Positions 24,978-33,925 are shown, numbered from the stretch's first letter. The stretch is 64,000 bases of DNA from JARRQJ01 sp963810615 (GCA_963810615.1 CAWEOA010000008.1:1063325-1127324), one strand, 5' to 3'. The notes: generated by a model from the sequence alone, not told the origin. Made by a program: numbers and translations.

Positions 24978-26450
24978 CTATTGTGATTTTTGATTGTTCT
25001 CCAACTGTGCCTGTTGCTTCAGTTCGTTTAGGCGCGCCTCGATACGCGATGAGTGGTAAAAATCATCTTTCTTGGTCATGTGTAATGCCTGGGTGAGGTG
25101 CTCGATGGCGCTTTGAGTTTGGCCGTTGAGATAATCGTATTCCGCCAGGGCCTGCTGCGATTCAATAGGGGAACCCTCGTCGTTTTCCGCTTGGGCGAGC
25201 AGTTTGTAGACCAGTGGTTTGGGGGCGCGGTGGCGCAGATATTCCTGAAGTAATTTCCGTGCCGTCCCCGCTTGTCCTTCGTGCATCAGTTCCGTGCTGT
25301 AGAGAATGGTCAAGGGGTAGTGGCGCGGATAGAGTTGCAGGGCATTACTGTAAATCTTGAGAGCCTCCTTGCCTTTGTCCGCTGCCGATTCCAGTTGGGC
25401 TTCGGCAATGAGGTAGGGTATGCGGTTGGGAGATTTTTTCAACAACCAATTGATTTGTTCCCGCGCCTGGTCGATTTGATTACTGCGCAGCAATGCCAGG
25501 GCATAACCGTAACGCGCCGCCTCTTCGTGGGTGTATTCCTTTTGTCTAAGTGCAGATTCGAAGTACTTAACCTCTTGGTCGGGATCATCCGCGGTGATGA
25601 CCCGCAGCTTGGCGCGGATAAGCTCGAAGGCCAGATCATCCGGCGGCGTAACGTGCGGGTATTGTGCCGCGCGATTTTCCGTATCTGCGATGCGGGCCGT
25701 GGTCACAGGGTGATCGAGCAGCAGCTTAGGTATACCGCTTGCGTAATAACGGGTGGCCTTTTGCATCCTTGTGAAGAATTCCGGCATGTAGCGGGGATCG
25801 TAGCCCGCCGCGATAAGTATTTGCATACCCACCCGGTCCGCTTCCAGCTCGTTGCCGCGGGTATAGTTTATTTGCAGCTGTTGACTACCGGCGACGGTGG
25901 AGGCGATGGCCGCTTCCGCCAGTTGCGGACTATGGCCTCCCAAAATCAAGGCAGCGATCAATGCCGCCGTGGCCGGAAGATTGGTGCGGTTGGCCTTGTC
26001 GAATGAGCGCAGCAGATGGTGCTGGGTGACGTGTGCGGTTTCGTGAGCCAGGACGCTGGCAAGCTCACTTTCCGATTGCGAGATCAGGATCAAGCCGCTG
26101 TTCACGCCGATATAGCCTCCCGGGCCGGCGAAGGCGTTGATCTCCGAATCCTGCACCACGAAGTAGGTAAAGTGGTAGGGTTGCGGATCGGCGCCGGCAA
26201 CCAAGCGGTAACCGAGATTCTGGATGTATTCCTCTACCTGTGGATCATCGATGATTTTGACCGAGCGACGTACACTACGCATGAACTCTTCACCCAGGCG
26301 TTGTTCTTCCTGGGGCGACATCAAGGTGCCGGAGGCATCGCCGAAATCGGGGAGTGACAGGGTTGGCGAGGGCTCCATGGCGTGCGTCGGAACTACGCCG
26401 TTTAAGCAGAGCAATGCAACCAATAGGATTTTCCCGCGCGCCCAGCGCAT
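24978..26450 (-). CDS. bepA: Beta-barrel assembly-enhancing protease BepA (M48 metalloprotease with TPR)
   Basis: BepA is a periplasmic zinc protease and chaperone that helps mature LptD and degrades stalled outer-membrane proteins at the BAM complex. The ATG at 26450 gives a signal peptide (GKILLVALLCLNGVVPTHA) and 490 residues, against 487 in E. coli. The zinc motif HETAH falls at 136-140, the same numbering as E. coli BepA. The third zinc ligand region is NELEADRVG. The C-terminal half (about 310-490) is TPR-like helical repeats. An upstream in-frame ATG at 26639 would place 63 extra residues before the signal peptide and is rejected. Confidence 0.94.
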   Translation of the reverse strand: MRWARGKILLVALLCLNGVVPTHAMEPSPTLSLPDFGDASGTLMSPQEEQRLGEEFMRSVRRSVKIIDDPQVEEYIQNLGYRLVAGADPQPYHFTYFVVQDSEINAFAGPGGYIGVNSGLILISQSESELASVLAHETAHVTQHHLLRSFDKANRTNLPATAALIAALILGGHSPQLAEAAIASTVAGSQQLQINYTRGNELEADRVGMQILIAAGYDPRYMPEFFTRMQKATRYYASGIPKLLLDHPVTTARIADTENRAAQYPHVTPPDDLAFELIRAKLRVITADDPDQEVKYFESALRQKEYTHEEAARYGYALALLRSNQIDQAREQINWLLKKSPNRIPYLIAEAQLESAADKGKEALKIYSNALQLYPRHYPLTILYSTELMHEGQAGTARKLLQEYLRHRAPKPLVYKLLAQAENDEGSPIESQQALAEYDYLNGQTQSAIEHLTQALHMTKKDDFYHSSRIEARLNELKQQAQLENNQKSQ

Positions 26451-26956
26451 CCCCCAGGTGTTTTTATATCGATCTGTTTTCAAGGTGGACTTTGCAACTT
26501 TAATTTTGCCAACCATAATGCATCGGCTGGTGGATTTCCATCCATACACCGGCGAAGCTATGATCGACAGGGTGACATCTAACGCGCAAATTGCGAATAC
26601 CCGCAACGGAGTTGCGGGACAGATGATGTTCTCGAGCATTGGTCATTATTGCCATCATAACAAGCTAGAATTGCGTCTATCCTCCTATCTATGATCTTGC
26701 AGAGCAGTATGCGACTTCGCGTAACGGGAATTGAGATTATTATCCAATAGCGGCCGATTGCTGCGTCGTGTGACTGATGTGCGCTTGCGCTTAAAACGAT
26801 TGCGCGGGTATGAGCGGTTTCCGGCGCCTTGTTCCACTTTGACCATCATGACGAGGTAAAAGATTCGCGCCGGTGGGGTTTGCGTTGAAACGCTTATACC
26901 ATGGCGGCCGCAGATGGGGATTCCGGAAAATCCCATCGCCATGTTCTGCTTGCTGA

Positions 26957-27094
26957 ATTCCTTCGCCTTAAAAGGGGAGAGGTGACAGGATATTGATATA
27001 AGTACATTGCGTTTTTACCCATCACATCCTAACCTTCTCCCGGAGGCGAAGGTATCAAAAATCCATTTATAGCAGCCTGTTAGGGAGAGGAGTA
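26957..27094. repeat. Intergenic GC-rich hairpin repeat, copy 2
   Basis: CCTTCGCCT at 26960-26968 and AGGCGAAGG at 27044-27052 are perfect inverted arms. Inside the right arm the minus strand reads GGGAGAAGGTTAGGATG, almost the same as GGGGGAAGGTTAGGATG at 31658-31674, which ties this copy to copy 3. Confidence 0.6.
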
Positions 27095-27197
27095 AGTGAG
27101 TGCCTCATTATTCTCCCGGCATATGGTGGATATCGCGGGAGTGTGGGCGGATGGCTGTGAGGGATTGATTAAATCATATATTATGATATTCTTATAT

Positions 27198-27203
27198 TAT
27201 AAT
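27198..27203 (+). promoter_or_regulatory. Possible -10 box of the RND efflux genes
   Basis: A consensus TATAAT lies in an AT-rich block 24 bases before the ATG at 27228. No good -35 is seen at the proper distance. Several overlapping TATA-like hexamers make the choice uncertain. Confidence 0.25.
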
Positions 27204-27227
27204 TTATATTCCAGGGAGACGCGGCTT

Positions 27228-28304
27228 ATGGGAGATCCTCGGGCGGGACAAACCCTTGTTTTAGCTATTGCCAGCAGCGTCGCTTTATTGCTGATGCCGT
27301 CATTGGGCGTTGCGGCGTCAGCAGCGCTGGCGACGGCGGCGGCCAGCTATCAGAGCGTGGCCGCTGAGCAGATTCTGGATGGGGTCGTCGAGCCGGTCCA
27401 CCAGTCCACCGTCTCCTCCGAGTTCGTCGGGCGCATCGAGGAGATTAACTTCGATGTGGACGACTTTGTGCCCAAGGGCAGCATCTTGATCCGCTTCCGC
27501 GATAACGAGCAGCGCGCCCGGCTCGCCCAGGGTAAAGCAGCCCAAGCTGAGGCCAAGGCCCGCCTTACCGAAGCGCGCCAGGATTATCAGCGGATCAAGA
27601 ACCTGGTCGCGAAAAAACTGGTGGCCCAGTCGGATATGGATCGCGTTACCGCGGCGCTGAACAGTGCTGAGGCGCGCTTGACGGCCGCCGAGGCTCAGAT
27701 CAAGGTGGCGCAGGAGCAGCTCGATCGTACCGTGATCAAGGCGCCATACGACGGCTTTGTGGTCGCCCGCCACGTGGAGGTGGGGGAGACCGTGCAGGTC
27801 GGGCAGCCCTTGATGACGGGCCTGTCCGTAGATGACCTGCGCGTCACGGTCCAGGTGCCGCAGAGTTTCATCACCGCCGTCAGTGCTCAGGACCGCGCCA
27901 CGATATCCTTTCCCGGCGAAAAGCTGCCCAGCGTGACAGTAGACCACCTGACGGTATTTCCCTATGCCGATCCGCTCAGCCATACCGTCAAGGTGCGGAT
28001 GAACCTCCCCAAGGGTATACAGGGAGTGCGCTCCGGGACCTACGTCAAAGTGGCCTTCGTCACGGGAGAGTCGCCGCAGCTGTTGGTGCCGCGTCAAGCC
28101 GTGGTCAGGCGCAGCGAATTGACCGCAGTCTATGTGTCCGGCAAAGACGGTGTCATCAGCTTGCGCCAGGTGCGTACCGGAGAGCTGCGCGACAACGATA
28201 TGATCGAGGTGTTGTCAGGCTTGGAAGATGGTGAACAGGTGGTGTTGGATCCGATACAGGCCGGCTTAGTCCTCAAGGAACGGCAGGCGGCGCATGGCGA
28301 ATGA
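27228..28304 (+). CDS. RND efflux membrane fusion protein (periplasmic adaptor)
   Basis: A 358-residue adaptor that links an RND pump to an outer-membrane channel. It has a signal peptide (LVLAIASSVALLLMPSLGVAASA), a biotinyl-lipoyl hairpin half (VSSEFVGRIEEINFDVDDFV), a coiled-coil alpha-hairpin rich in Ala, Glu and Arg (about residues 100-160) and the second lipoyl half (VIKAPYDGFVVARHVEVGETV). A beta-barrel and membrane-proximal domain follow. The ATG at 27228 has AGGGAGA about 10 bases upstream and puts the signal peptide at the N-terminus; longer in-frame starts would not. It overlaps the pump gene by 11 bases. Confidence 0.92.
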   Translation: MGDPRAGQTLVLAIASSVALLLMPSLGVAASAALATAAASYQSVAAEQILDGVVEPVHQSTVSSEFVGRIEEINFDVDDFVPKGSILIRFRDNEQRARLAQGKAAQAEAKARLTEARQDYQRIKNLVAKKLVAQSDMDRVTAALNSAEARLTAAEAQIKVAQEQLDRTVIKAPYDGFVVARHVEVGETVQVGQPLMTGLSVDDLRVTVQVPQSFITAVSAQDRATISFPGEKLPSVTVDHLTVFPYADPLSHTVKVRMNLPKGIQGVRSGTYVKVAFVTGESPQLLVPRQAVVRRSELTAVYVSGKDGVISLRQVRTGELRDNDMIEVLSGLEDGEQVVLDPIQAGLVLKERQAAHGE

Positions 28305-31300
28305 ACGTTTAGGAATTTCCGGCGCGATCGCCAAGAAGTTCCTGCACACCGAAATCACGCCCCTATTGGCGCTGTTGGGCTTGCTGCTCGGTCTGTTCGC
28401 CGTGTTAATTACGCCGCGTGAAGAAGAGCCGCAGATCGATGTGACCTTCGCCAATGTCTTCGTGCCTTTCCCCGGAGCGTCGGCGCGGGAAGTGGAACAA
28501 TTGATCAGCATCCCCGCCGAACAGGTGTTCTCCGAGATCGAGGGTATCAAGCACGTCTATTCGGTGTCGCGGCCGGGGATGGCGGTGCTTACCGTGCAAT
28601 TCAAGGTCGGCGAGTCGCGCAACGATGCCATCGTGCGTCTTTATAATGCGGTCTTTTCGAATCGGGACTGGCTGCCGGCCAATCTCGGTGTCGGCCAGCC
28701 CATCGTCAAGCCCAAGGGCATCGACGATGTCCCCATCGTCACCCTGACCCTGTGGACCAAGGATCCCGCGCGCGGCGGTTTTGATTTGCAGCAGGTAGCG
28801 CACAGCATCGAAGTGGAATTGAAGCGCGTGACGGGCACGCGCAACATCTACACCATCGGCGGTGCCGATCAGGTGGTGCATGTGCTGCTCGATCCGCAAC
28901 GCCTCGCCGGTTATCACATCGCCCTCGATGATCTGCGCGCGGCTTTGTCCGCCGCCAATGTCTCCCACGAGGCGGGCTCGTTGGTGGCGAACAACCAGGA
29001 GATCCTGGTGCGCGCCGGGACATTGTTGAGCAGCCCCGAAGACGTGGCCTCGCTGGTGGTGGGCATGCGCGACGGCGCACCGGTGTATCTGCGCGACGTG
29101 GCGACGGTAAGCCGCGGTCCCGATCAGCCGGAGAAATATGTGCGCTTCGGCACCGGCGCGGCGGCGGATAAAAAGGGCATAGACGCCAAAGGCGAATTTC
29201 CCGCCGTCACCATCGCCGTGGCCAAGAAACCGGGGACCAATGCGGTCGAGATCGCCGACCGCATCATCCAGCGCGTCAACGAATTGAAAGGCACCTTCAT
29301 TCCCAAGGGCGTGGAGGTCACGGTGACCCGCAACTACGGCGCCACCGCCAACGACAAGGCCATGAAGTTGATCCTGAAGCTGGTCTTCGCCACGATATCG
29401 GTAGTGGTGCTGGTGTGGCTGACCCTGGGTCTGCGCGAGGCCTTTATCGTCGGTACGGCGGTGGTGGTCACCCTGGCCATTACCCTGTTCGCCTCGTGGG
29501 CTTGGGGTTTTACCATTAACCGCGTGTCCTTGTTCGCCTTGATATTCTCCATCGGTATTCTGGTGGACGATGCCATCGTGGTGGTTGAAAACATTCATCG
29601 TCACCGCCAATTGGGCGGTAAGACCCTGGCCGAGGCCATACCCTTTGCGGTAGACGAAGTGGGCGGACCCACCATCCTCGCGACCTTCACGGTGATCGCC
29701 GCGCTGCTGCCCATGGCCTTCGTCTCTGGACTGATGGGACCTTATATGAGCCCCATCCCCATCAATGCCAGCATGGGCATGATCATCTCGCTGCTGGTGG
29801 CCTTCATCGTGACGCCGTGGCTGACCTATAAGGTGCTGCATCGCGCCAAGCATCACGCGCCCCACGGTGATGCGCATTCCGGCCCGCTGTATCGCTTCTT
29901 CCAGCGTTTGATCGGACCTTTTCTGGACGAGAGCAAGGGGCGGTCACGGCGGTGGGGCTTGTTTGCGGCGGTCATGGTGCTGATCCTGTTATCCGTGAGC
30001 CTGACCGTGTTTAAGCTGGTGGTGATGAAGATGCTGCCCTTCGACAACAAGTCCGAGTTTCAGGTGGTGGTCGACATGCCGGAAGGCACCAGCGTGGAAC
30101 AGACCGAACGGGTGCTGCATGACCTGGGCGCCTATCTTGCCACCGTGCCGGAAGTCACCGATTACGAGACCTATGCGGGTACGGCATCGCCCATCAACTT
30201 CAACGGCCTGGTGCGTCAGTATTATCTGCGCAGCGGCGCCGAGGTCGGCGACATTCAGGTGAACCTGGTGGACAAACACCACCGTGACCGCAAGAGCCAT
30301 GACATCGCATTGGCGGTGAGAGGACCGCTACAGGCGATCGCCAAGCCCTTCAACGCCAACGTCAAGATCGTGGAGGTGCCGCCGGGACCGCCGGTACAGG
30401 CGCCGCTGGTCGCCGAGATCTACGGCATCGACTACGACGGCCAAATTCGCGTCGCGCAAAAGGTGCGCAGCGTCTTCGAGACCACGCCGGACGTGGTGGA
30501 CGTGGACGACAGCGTGGAGGTACCGCAGGCGCAATTGATTCTGCACGTCGATCGCGACAAGGCGGCGCTATTGGGCGTCAGCCAGCAGGCGATCGCCGGG
30601 GCGGTGGCCGCGGCGGTGGGCGGTGAGGATGTGAGTTATTTGCACGGCGCTCACGTCAAATATCCGGTACCGATCCGTATCGAGCTGCCGGTGGCGGACA
30701 AGGCCAATCTGAACTTTTTATTGAACATAAAAGTGCACGGCGCGAAGGGCGCCATGGTGCCGCTGTCGGAACTGCTTACCGTCGTTCATGGCCAGCGCGA
30801 GCATTCCATCTACCATAAGGACCTGCTGCCGGTAGTGTTCGTCACCGGCGATATGGCCGGTAAGCTGGACAGCCCCTTGTATGGCATGTTCGACATCTAT
30901 GCGCGCTTGAACAAGACGCCTATCGCCGGTGAGAACGGCGAAGTCCTCAGCCAGTACCTATTGAAGCAGCCGGACGATCCCTATCGCTTCAGCCTCAAAT
31001 GGGACGGCGAGTGGCAGATAACCTATGAAACCTTTCGCGACATGGGCATCGCCTACGGCGTAGGACTGATACTGATCTATCTGCTGGTAGTGGCACAGTT
31101 TCGTTCGTATCTGGCGCCGCTGATCATCATGGCGCCCATCCCGCTGACCATCATCGGCGTGATGCCCGGCCATGCCTTGCTGAACCTGTTCATGGACGCC
31201 AAATTCACCGCCACCTCCATGATTGGCATGATCGCCCTGGCGGGCATCATCGTGCGTAACTCGATTCTGCTGGTGGACTTCATCAATCAGGAAGTACGAC

Positions 31301-31542
31301 AGGGCACGCCTTTCGCCGAGGCGGTGATCCGTTCCAGCGCGGTGCGCGCCAAACCCATCGTCCTTACCGCGCTGGCCGCCATGCTTGGTGCGTTTTTTAT
31401 CCTCGACGATCCTATCTTCAGCGGTCTGGCGATTTCTTTGATATTCGGCGTGATGGTATCCACGGCGCTGACCCTGATCATCATCCCCATCATGTATTAC
31501 GCGTGGATGAGGAAGAAGGTGCAGCCTGCCGAAGGGGTCTGA
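28294..31542 (+). CDS. RND efflux transporter, inner-membrane pump subunit
   Basis: A 1082-residue AcrB/MexB-type proton-driven pump with 12 membrane helices and two large periplasmic loops. The fourth helix carries the paired acidic residues of the proton relay in GILVDDAIVVVENIHRH. It resembles the uncharacterised 'acriflavin resistance' branch more than AcrB itself, judging by the opening ISGAIAKKFLHTEITPLLAL and two long periplasmic inserts. The substrate is unknown. It overlaps the adaptor gene, showing co-translation. No TolC-type outer-membrane gene is present, so the pump must share a channel coded elsewhere. Confidence 0.93.
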   Translation: MANERLGISGAIAKKFLHTEITPLLALLGLLLGLFAVLITPREEEPQIDVTFANVFVPFPGASAREVEQLISIPAEQVFSEIEGIKHVYSVSRPGMAVLTVQFKVGESRNDAIVRLYNAVFSNRDWLPANLGVGQPIVKPKGIDDVPIVTLTLWTKDPARGGFDLQQVAHSIEVELKRVTGTRNIYTIGGADQVVHVLLDPQRLAGYHIALDDLRAALSAANVSHEAGSLVANNQEILVRAGTLLSSPEDVASLVVGMRDGAPVYLRDVATVSRGPDQPEKYVRFGTGAAADKKGIDAKGEFPAVTIAVAKKPGTNAVEIADRIIQRVNELKGTFIPKGVEVTVTRNYGATANDKAMKLILKLVFATISVVVLVWLTLGLREAFIVGTAVVVTLAITLFASWAWGFTINRVSLFALIFSIGILVDDAIVVVENIHRHRQLGGKTLAEAIPFAVDEVGGPTILATFTVIAALLPMAFVSGLMGPYMSPIPINASMGMIISLLVAFIVTPWLTYKVLHRAKHHAPHGDAHSGPLYRFFQRLIGPFLDESKGRSRRWGLFAAVMVLILLSVSLTVFKLVVMKMLPFDNKSEFQVVVDMPEGTSVEQTERVLHDLGAYLATVPEVTDYETYAGTASPINFNGLVRQYYLRSGAEVGDIQVNLVDKHHRDRKSHDIALAVRGPLQAIAKPFNANVKIVEVPPGPPVQAPLVAEIYGIDYDGQIRVAQKVRSVFETTPDVVDVDDSVEVPQAQLILHVDRDKAALLGVSQQAIAGAVAAAVGGEDVSYLHGAHVKYPVPIRIELPVADKANLNFLLNIKVHGAKGAMVPLSELLTVVHGQREHSIYHKDLLPVVFVTGDMAGKLDSPLYGMFDIYARLNKTPIAGENGEVLSQYLLKQPDDPYRFSLKWDGEWQITYETFRDMGIAYGVGLILIYLLVVAQFRSYLAPLIIMAPIPLTIIGVMPGHALLNLFMDAKFTATSMIGMIALAGIIVRNSILLVDFINQEVRQGTPFAEAVIRSSAVRAKPIVLTALAAMLGAFFILDDPIFSGLAISLIFGVMVSTALTLIIIPIMYYAWMRKKVQPAEGV

Positions 31543-31643
31543 GTAGCATCCCCTAGGGAGATGGATTGATTAGGACGGCTATCCGCGCCGTTTACGTCGA
31601 GCAGGGTAGTAACCGGAATGTGCATTGCGTTTAATTTAGGACG

Positions 31644-31762
31644 TCCCTTCCCCCTCAGGGGGAAGGTTAGGATGGGGGTGGGGTTTATCAAAGGCCGTGG
31701 ATTCTTAGTTGTTGTTGTAAACCCTATCCCCACCCCGGCCCTCCCCTTGAAGGGGAGGGGGA
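31644..31762. repeat. Intergenic GC-rich hairpin repeat, copy 3 (two hairpins in inverted arrangement)
   Basis: Hairpin A is CCTTCCCCC-TCA-GGGGGAAGG (31646-31666, perfect 9-bp stem). Hairpin B is CCCTCCCCT-TGA-AGGGGAGGG (31739-31759, perfect 9-bp stem). Between them GGGTGGGGTTTA and TAAACCCTATCCCCACCCC form an outer inverted repeat, a BIME-like layout. It lies about 100 bases after the RND pump stop and could act as transcription or mRNA-end punctuation. Confidence 0.7.
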
Positions 31763-31959
31763 TAAACATGATCATCTACGGGGTGGCACCCCAATTCCCG
31801 TAGACGACGCCCAGCCCGGCGAGAAGCGCAGGGGACTCCGAGCGTCCTTTCTTTTGAATGCTTTTCTTTGGACGCGCAAAGATAAAGTATTCCGTGTTCG
31901 CGGACGGGACCGCGATTCAATTCAATATCGTCGCAGGCGATTCGAGTTCTTTACAACTA

Positions 31960-32298
31960 TCAATAAGAGGTGTCCCCTGCGGGGACGGATGAATCAGGGC
32001 GGCAATCCGCGCCGCGGGCGGGTGAATTTCTTTTGCGCGGCCAAAAGAAAGTCACCAAAGAAAAGGCCGCCCGACGCCTTGGCCCTTCGGGCTACCCTGC
32101 GCTCCTCGCCATTTTGGGCGCGCGCGGAACTCGCTGCGCTCAGACAGCCGCGCGCTTCTCCCCAAAATGGCTGCGGTGCTCGGCTGCGCCGACGGGACCC
32201 GGGGCGGTATCCGCAGCACCTTTGTGATGCTTTGAACGTTCGCGTTGAGCCGAGCGCTGACGAGGCGCGTCGGCCTCGAACGCGTTGTTATGACGACT
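31960..32298. repeat. GC-rich repetitive intergenic block with a long palindrome
   Basis: This stretch translates on plus to LLRGQKKVTKEKAAR-type and on minus to LSERSEFRARPKWRGAQG-type peptides. Such peptides recur as spurious products of repetitive intergenic DNA in many proteobacterial genomes. It contains an imperfect palindrome at 32108-32171 (GCCATTTTGGG and CGCGCGCGG against CCGCGCGC and CCCCAAAATGGC). I see no real coding evidence: no ribosome site and all frames have repeat-like composition. The whole gap 31543-32298 has no gene. Confidence 0.6.
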
Positions 32299-32964
32299 TT
32301 AACGCAACAACCCTTTGTATTTCGCAAAAGGCGGCTTCTTCACAAAGCGGTCGCTCGTAGCACTTTCAAGGCATAAGATAAATCCATAAATTGCCTCTTC
32401 TTCTTTTCCACTATGGTTTCCGCTAAAGGATTCGCTATGAACAAAGATAGTGGGGTCTATACTTAGAATACCGGCAACGCCGCTATCCTTGATATTTTCC
32501 TTATACGTTTCAATGCTCGACCAACCTTTGTAGCCAACAGCCAAAAGTGGAAGAGGATCGTATTCACTTTGTTTAGAGTTATTCCGCACATTTAGTCTTT
32601 TGACTTTACTCAGCTTATCTGCGGTTGACTTAACCTCCGACCATTGGCTCGGCAGGTTTGATTTAACCTCAACAACAGCACAAACACTTTCGGCCAGATA
32701 TAACCTGGGCGTTTCATGTGCAACCAATGGGAAGCTAATACCACCTCCGTGTTCTATCACGATGTCCAGTTGACCACTGTGATTCCCTTGGGTATCGATA
32801 ATGTCACCGCTCCCAACCCTGAATGGCGGGGCAATCACGCTTTTTAGAATTGTATTTATAAAGGCTTCACGTTCGCTGCCTTTTGTTGAGCTGCTAAGGT
32901 CACCTCCAGCCTCATGCGCATAAATAAGGCCATTAATTAGCCCTCTTAGGCGACCCTTTAGCAT
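32299..32964 (-). CDS. DUF6602 domain protein, nuclease-like (PD-(D/E)XK-type motif)
   Basis: A 221-residue protein matching the DUF6602 pattern: EREAFINTILKSVI, then GSGDIIDTQGNHSGQLDIVI and AVVEVKSNLP. The spaced Asp (GQLDIVI) and Glu-x-Lys (VEVKS) are the catalytic layout of PD-(D/E)XK nucleases, so a nucleic-acid cleaving role is inferred; no assay is known to me. The start at 32964 follows a GGGGGG run closely; an ATG at 33000 without ribosome site would add 12 residues. The gene is visibly AT-richer than its neighbours and is flanked by repeats, with its last codons abutting the GC-rich repeat, so horizontal acquisition is likely. No methylase or other defence partner is adjacent. Confidence 0.75.
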   Translation of the reverse strand: MLKGRLRGLINGLIYAHEAGGDLSSSTKGSEREAFINTILKSVIAPPFRVGSGDIIDTQGNHSGQLDIVIEHGGGISFPLVAHETPRLYLAESVCAVVEVKSNLPSQWSEVKSTADKLSKVKRLNVRNNSKQSEYDPLPLLAVGYKGWSSIETYKENIKDSGVAGILSIDPTIFVHSESFSGNHSGKEEEAIYGFILCLESATSDRFVKKPPFAKYKGLLR

Positions 32965-33018
32965 TAACCCCCCATTCCAATTATCTGTACACGAGACCAT
33001 CTGTAGTCATAAAAGTGG

Positions 33019-33060
33019 ATTAGACAGAATCTGTATTTTTCGGTATTAGGCAGAATCTGT
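33019..33060. repeat. Pair of direct repeats beside the DUF6602 gene
   Basis: ATTAGACAGAATCTGT (33019-33034) recurs with one change as ATTAGGCAGAATCTGT (33045-33060), 26 bases apart. Each contains the palindrome AGAATCT-like core CAGAATCTG. It may be a regulatory operator or the scar of a mobile element. Confidence 0.45.
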
Positions 33061-33124
33061 CTATCCCATTTGATTATTGATTTTGATCGCATGCTGAAAG
33101 TCGCAACCCATCAAGTCTAATGGA

Positions 33125-33775
33125 TCAGCTGGGTGCCTGATTAGTTGACGCGATGATCTCTTCGGCCTCGGCGCGGCTGAGATGGTGGCCGGGGAGGGGG
33201 ATCAGGCCCGGCACGTGGCGTTGATAGCGACGGTAGAGCTCGCCGAATTCCGCCACCAGTTTTCGCTCCTCCAGCCGCGAGCCTATGGCGAAATACAGGG
33301 TGATGGCGATGCAGCTCGTCAGCCAGGCGGGGTCCATGTCCCGGGTCCAGATGATGAGCAGCCCGAGGAAATACCAGGGGTGGCGGACGTAGCGGTGGAG
33401 GGGTGATAAGGAGAAGCGCGGACCCCGGCCGGGGTCTTGTGCCTGGCTGAGGCCGAGGAATTCCCGGGTATCGTAGTAGCGCAGCGACCACCAGAAGCCC
33501 GCGATAGCGGCTAGGGCCAGGCCGTCGCTTGCCCACCGCCAAAGGCCGTGCCAGCTCCATAATGGGGCGCTCTGGGTGGTGTGTAAGATCCACAAGGGCG
33601 GGATCAGAAGCAGGGTGGCGGCCAGGTTATAGGTGAGCCGGTAATAAGGAGTGAAGCGGGGCCAGCGGGCGGAGACCCAGTTTTTGACGGAGAGGGAGGC
33701 TAAGGCCGAGTGGAGGGCAAAATAGAGCAGCCAGGCGAGTAATATCATGATAATGATGGATAAGTTACTGGCCAT
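33125..33775 (-). CDS. Membrane methyltransferase of the isoprenylcysteine/phospholipid methyltransferase-like family
   Basis: A 216-residue integral membrane protein with four to five hydrophobic segments. The C-terminal signature RHPWYFLGLLIIW ... GSRLEERKLVAEFGELYRRYQRHVPGLIP is that of the ICMT/PEMT/NnrU-like group: an RHP SAM-binding motif, then EE and YxxYxxxVP. In that group the protein transfers a methyl group to a lipid-type or membrane-proximal acceptor; the acceptor here is unknown. No neighbour suggests a pathway. The gene is monocistronic and divergent from the SLT-domain gene. Confidence 0.8.
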   Translation of the reverse strand: MASNLSIIIMILLAWLLYFALHSALASLSVKNWVSARWPRFTPYYRLTYNLAATLLLIPPLWILHTTQSAPLWSWHGLWRWASDGLALAAIAGFWWSLRYYDTREFLGLSQAQDPGRGPRFSLSPLHRYVRHPWYFLGLLIIWTRDMDPAWLTSCIAITLYFAIGSRLEERKLVAEFGELYRRYQRHVPGLIPLPGHHLSRAEAEEIIASTNQAPS

Positions 33776-33905
33776 GGTCTGTGGGTCGCGGGTGGTGTCG
33801 GTGTTCCGTTTATCTCCGAAACCAAGCTAAGTCAAGGAAAAAATTTGCATTGTTAAGCTCAAGTATATCCGGCTAAAAACCTTGCCGGAGGAATAAGTTA
33901 CGTTC

Positions 33906-33925
33906 TATATATAATTTTATATATA
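33906..33925. promoter_or_regulatory. AT-rich perfect palindrome
   Basis: TATATATAA, two bases, then TTATATATA: a perfect 9-bp inverted repeat between divergent genes. It could be a promoter core, an unwinding site or a regulator site; none is proven. Confidence 0.35.

Larger units (their letters stand above)
26451..27227. other. Intergenic region with hairpin repeat and AT-rich promoter-like stretch
   Basis: About 780 bp between the divergent bepA and RND genes. It holds an invertible hairpin repeat (26957-27094) and a very AT-rich block just before the RND adaptor gene (27165-27210). A small minus-strand frame at 26685-26942 has no support as a gene. Confidence 0.45.

Noticed and set aside
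26685..26942. 85-codon minus frame between bepA and the RND genes
   Set aside because: No ribosome site; basic low-complexity composition typical of a chance frame.
31854..32360. Plus-strand frames of 85-168 codons after the RND pump
   Set aside because: The peptides are of the kind produced by repetitive intergenic DNA (LLRGQKKVTKEKAAR type), with no ribosome site.
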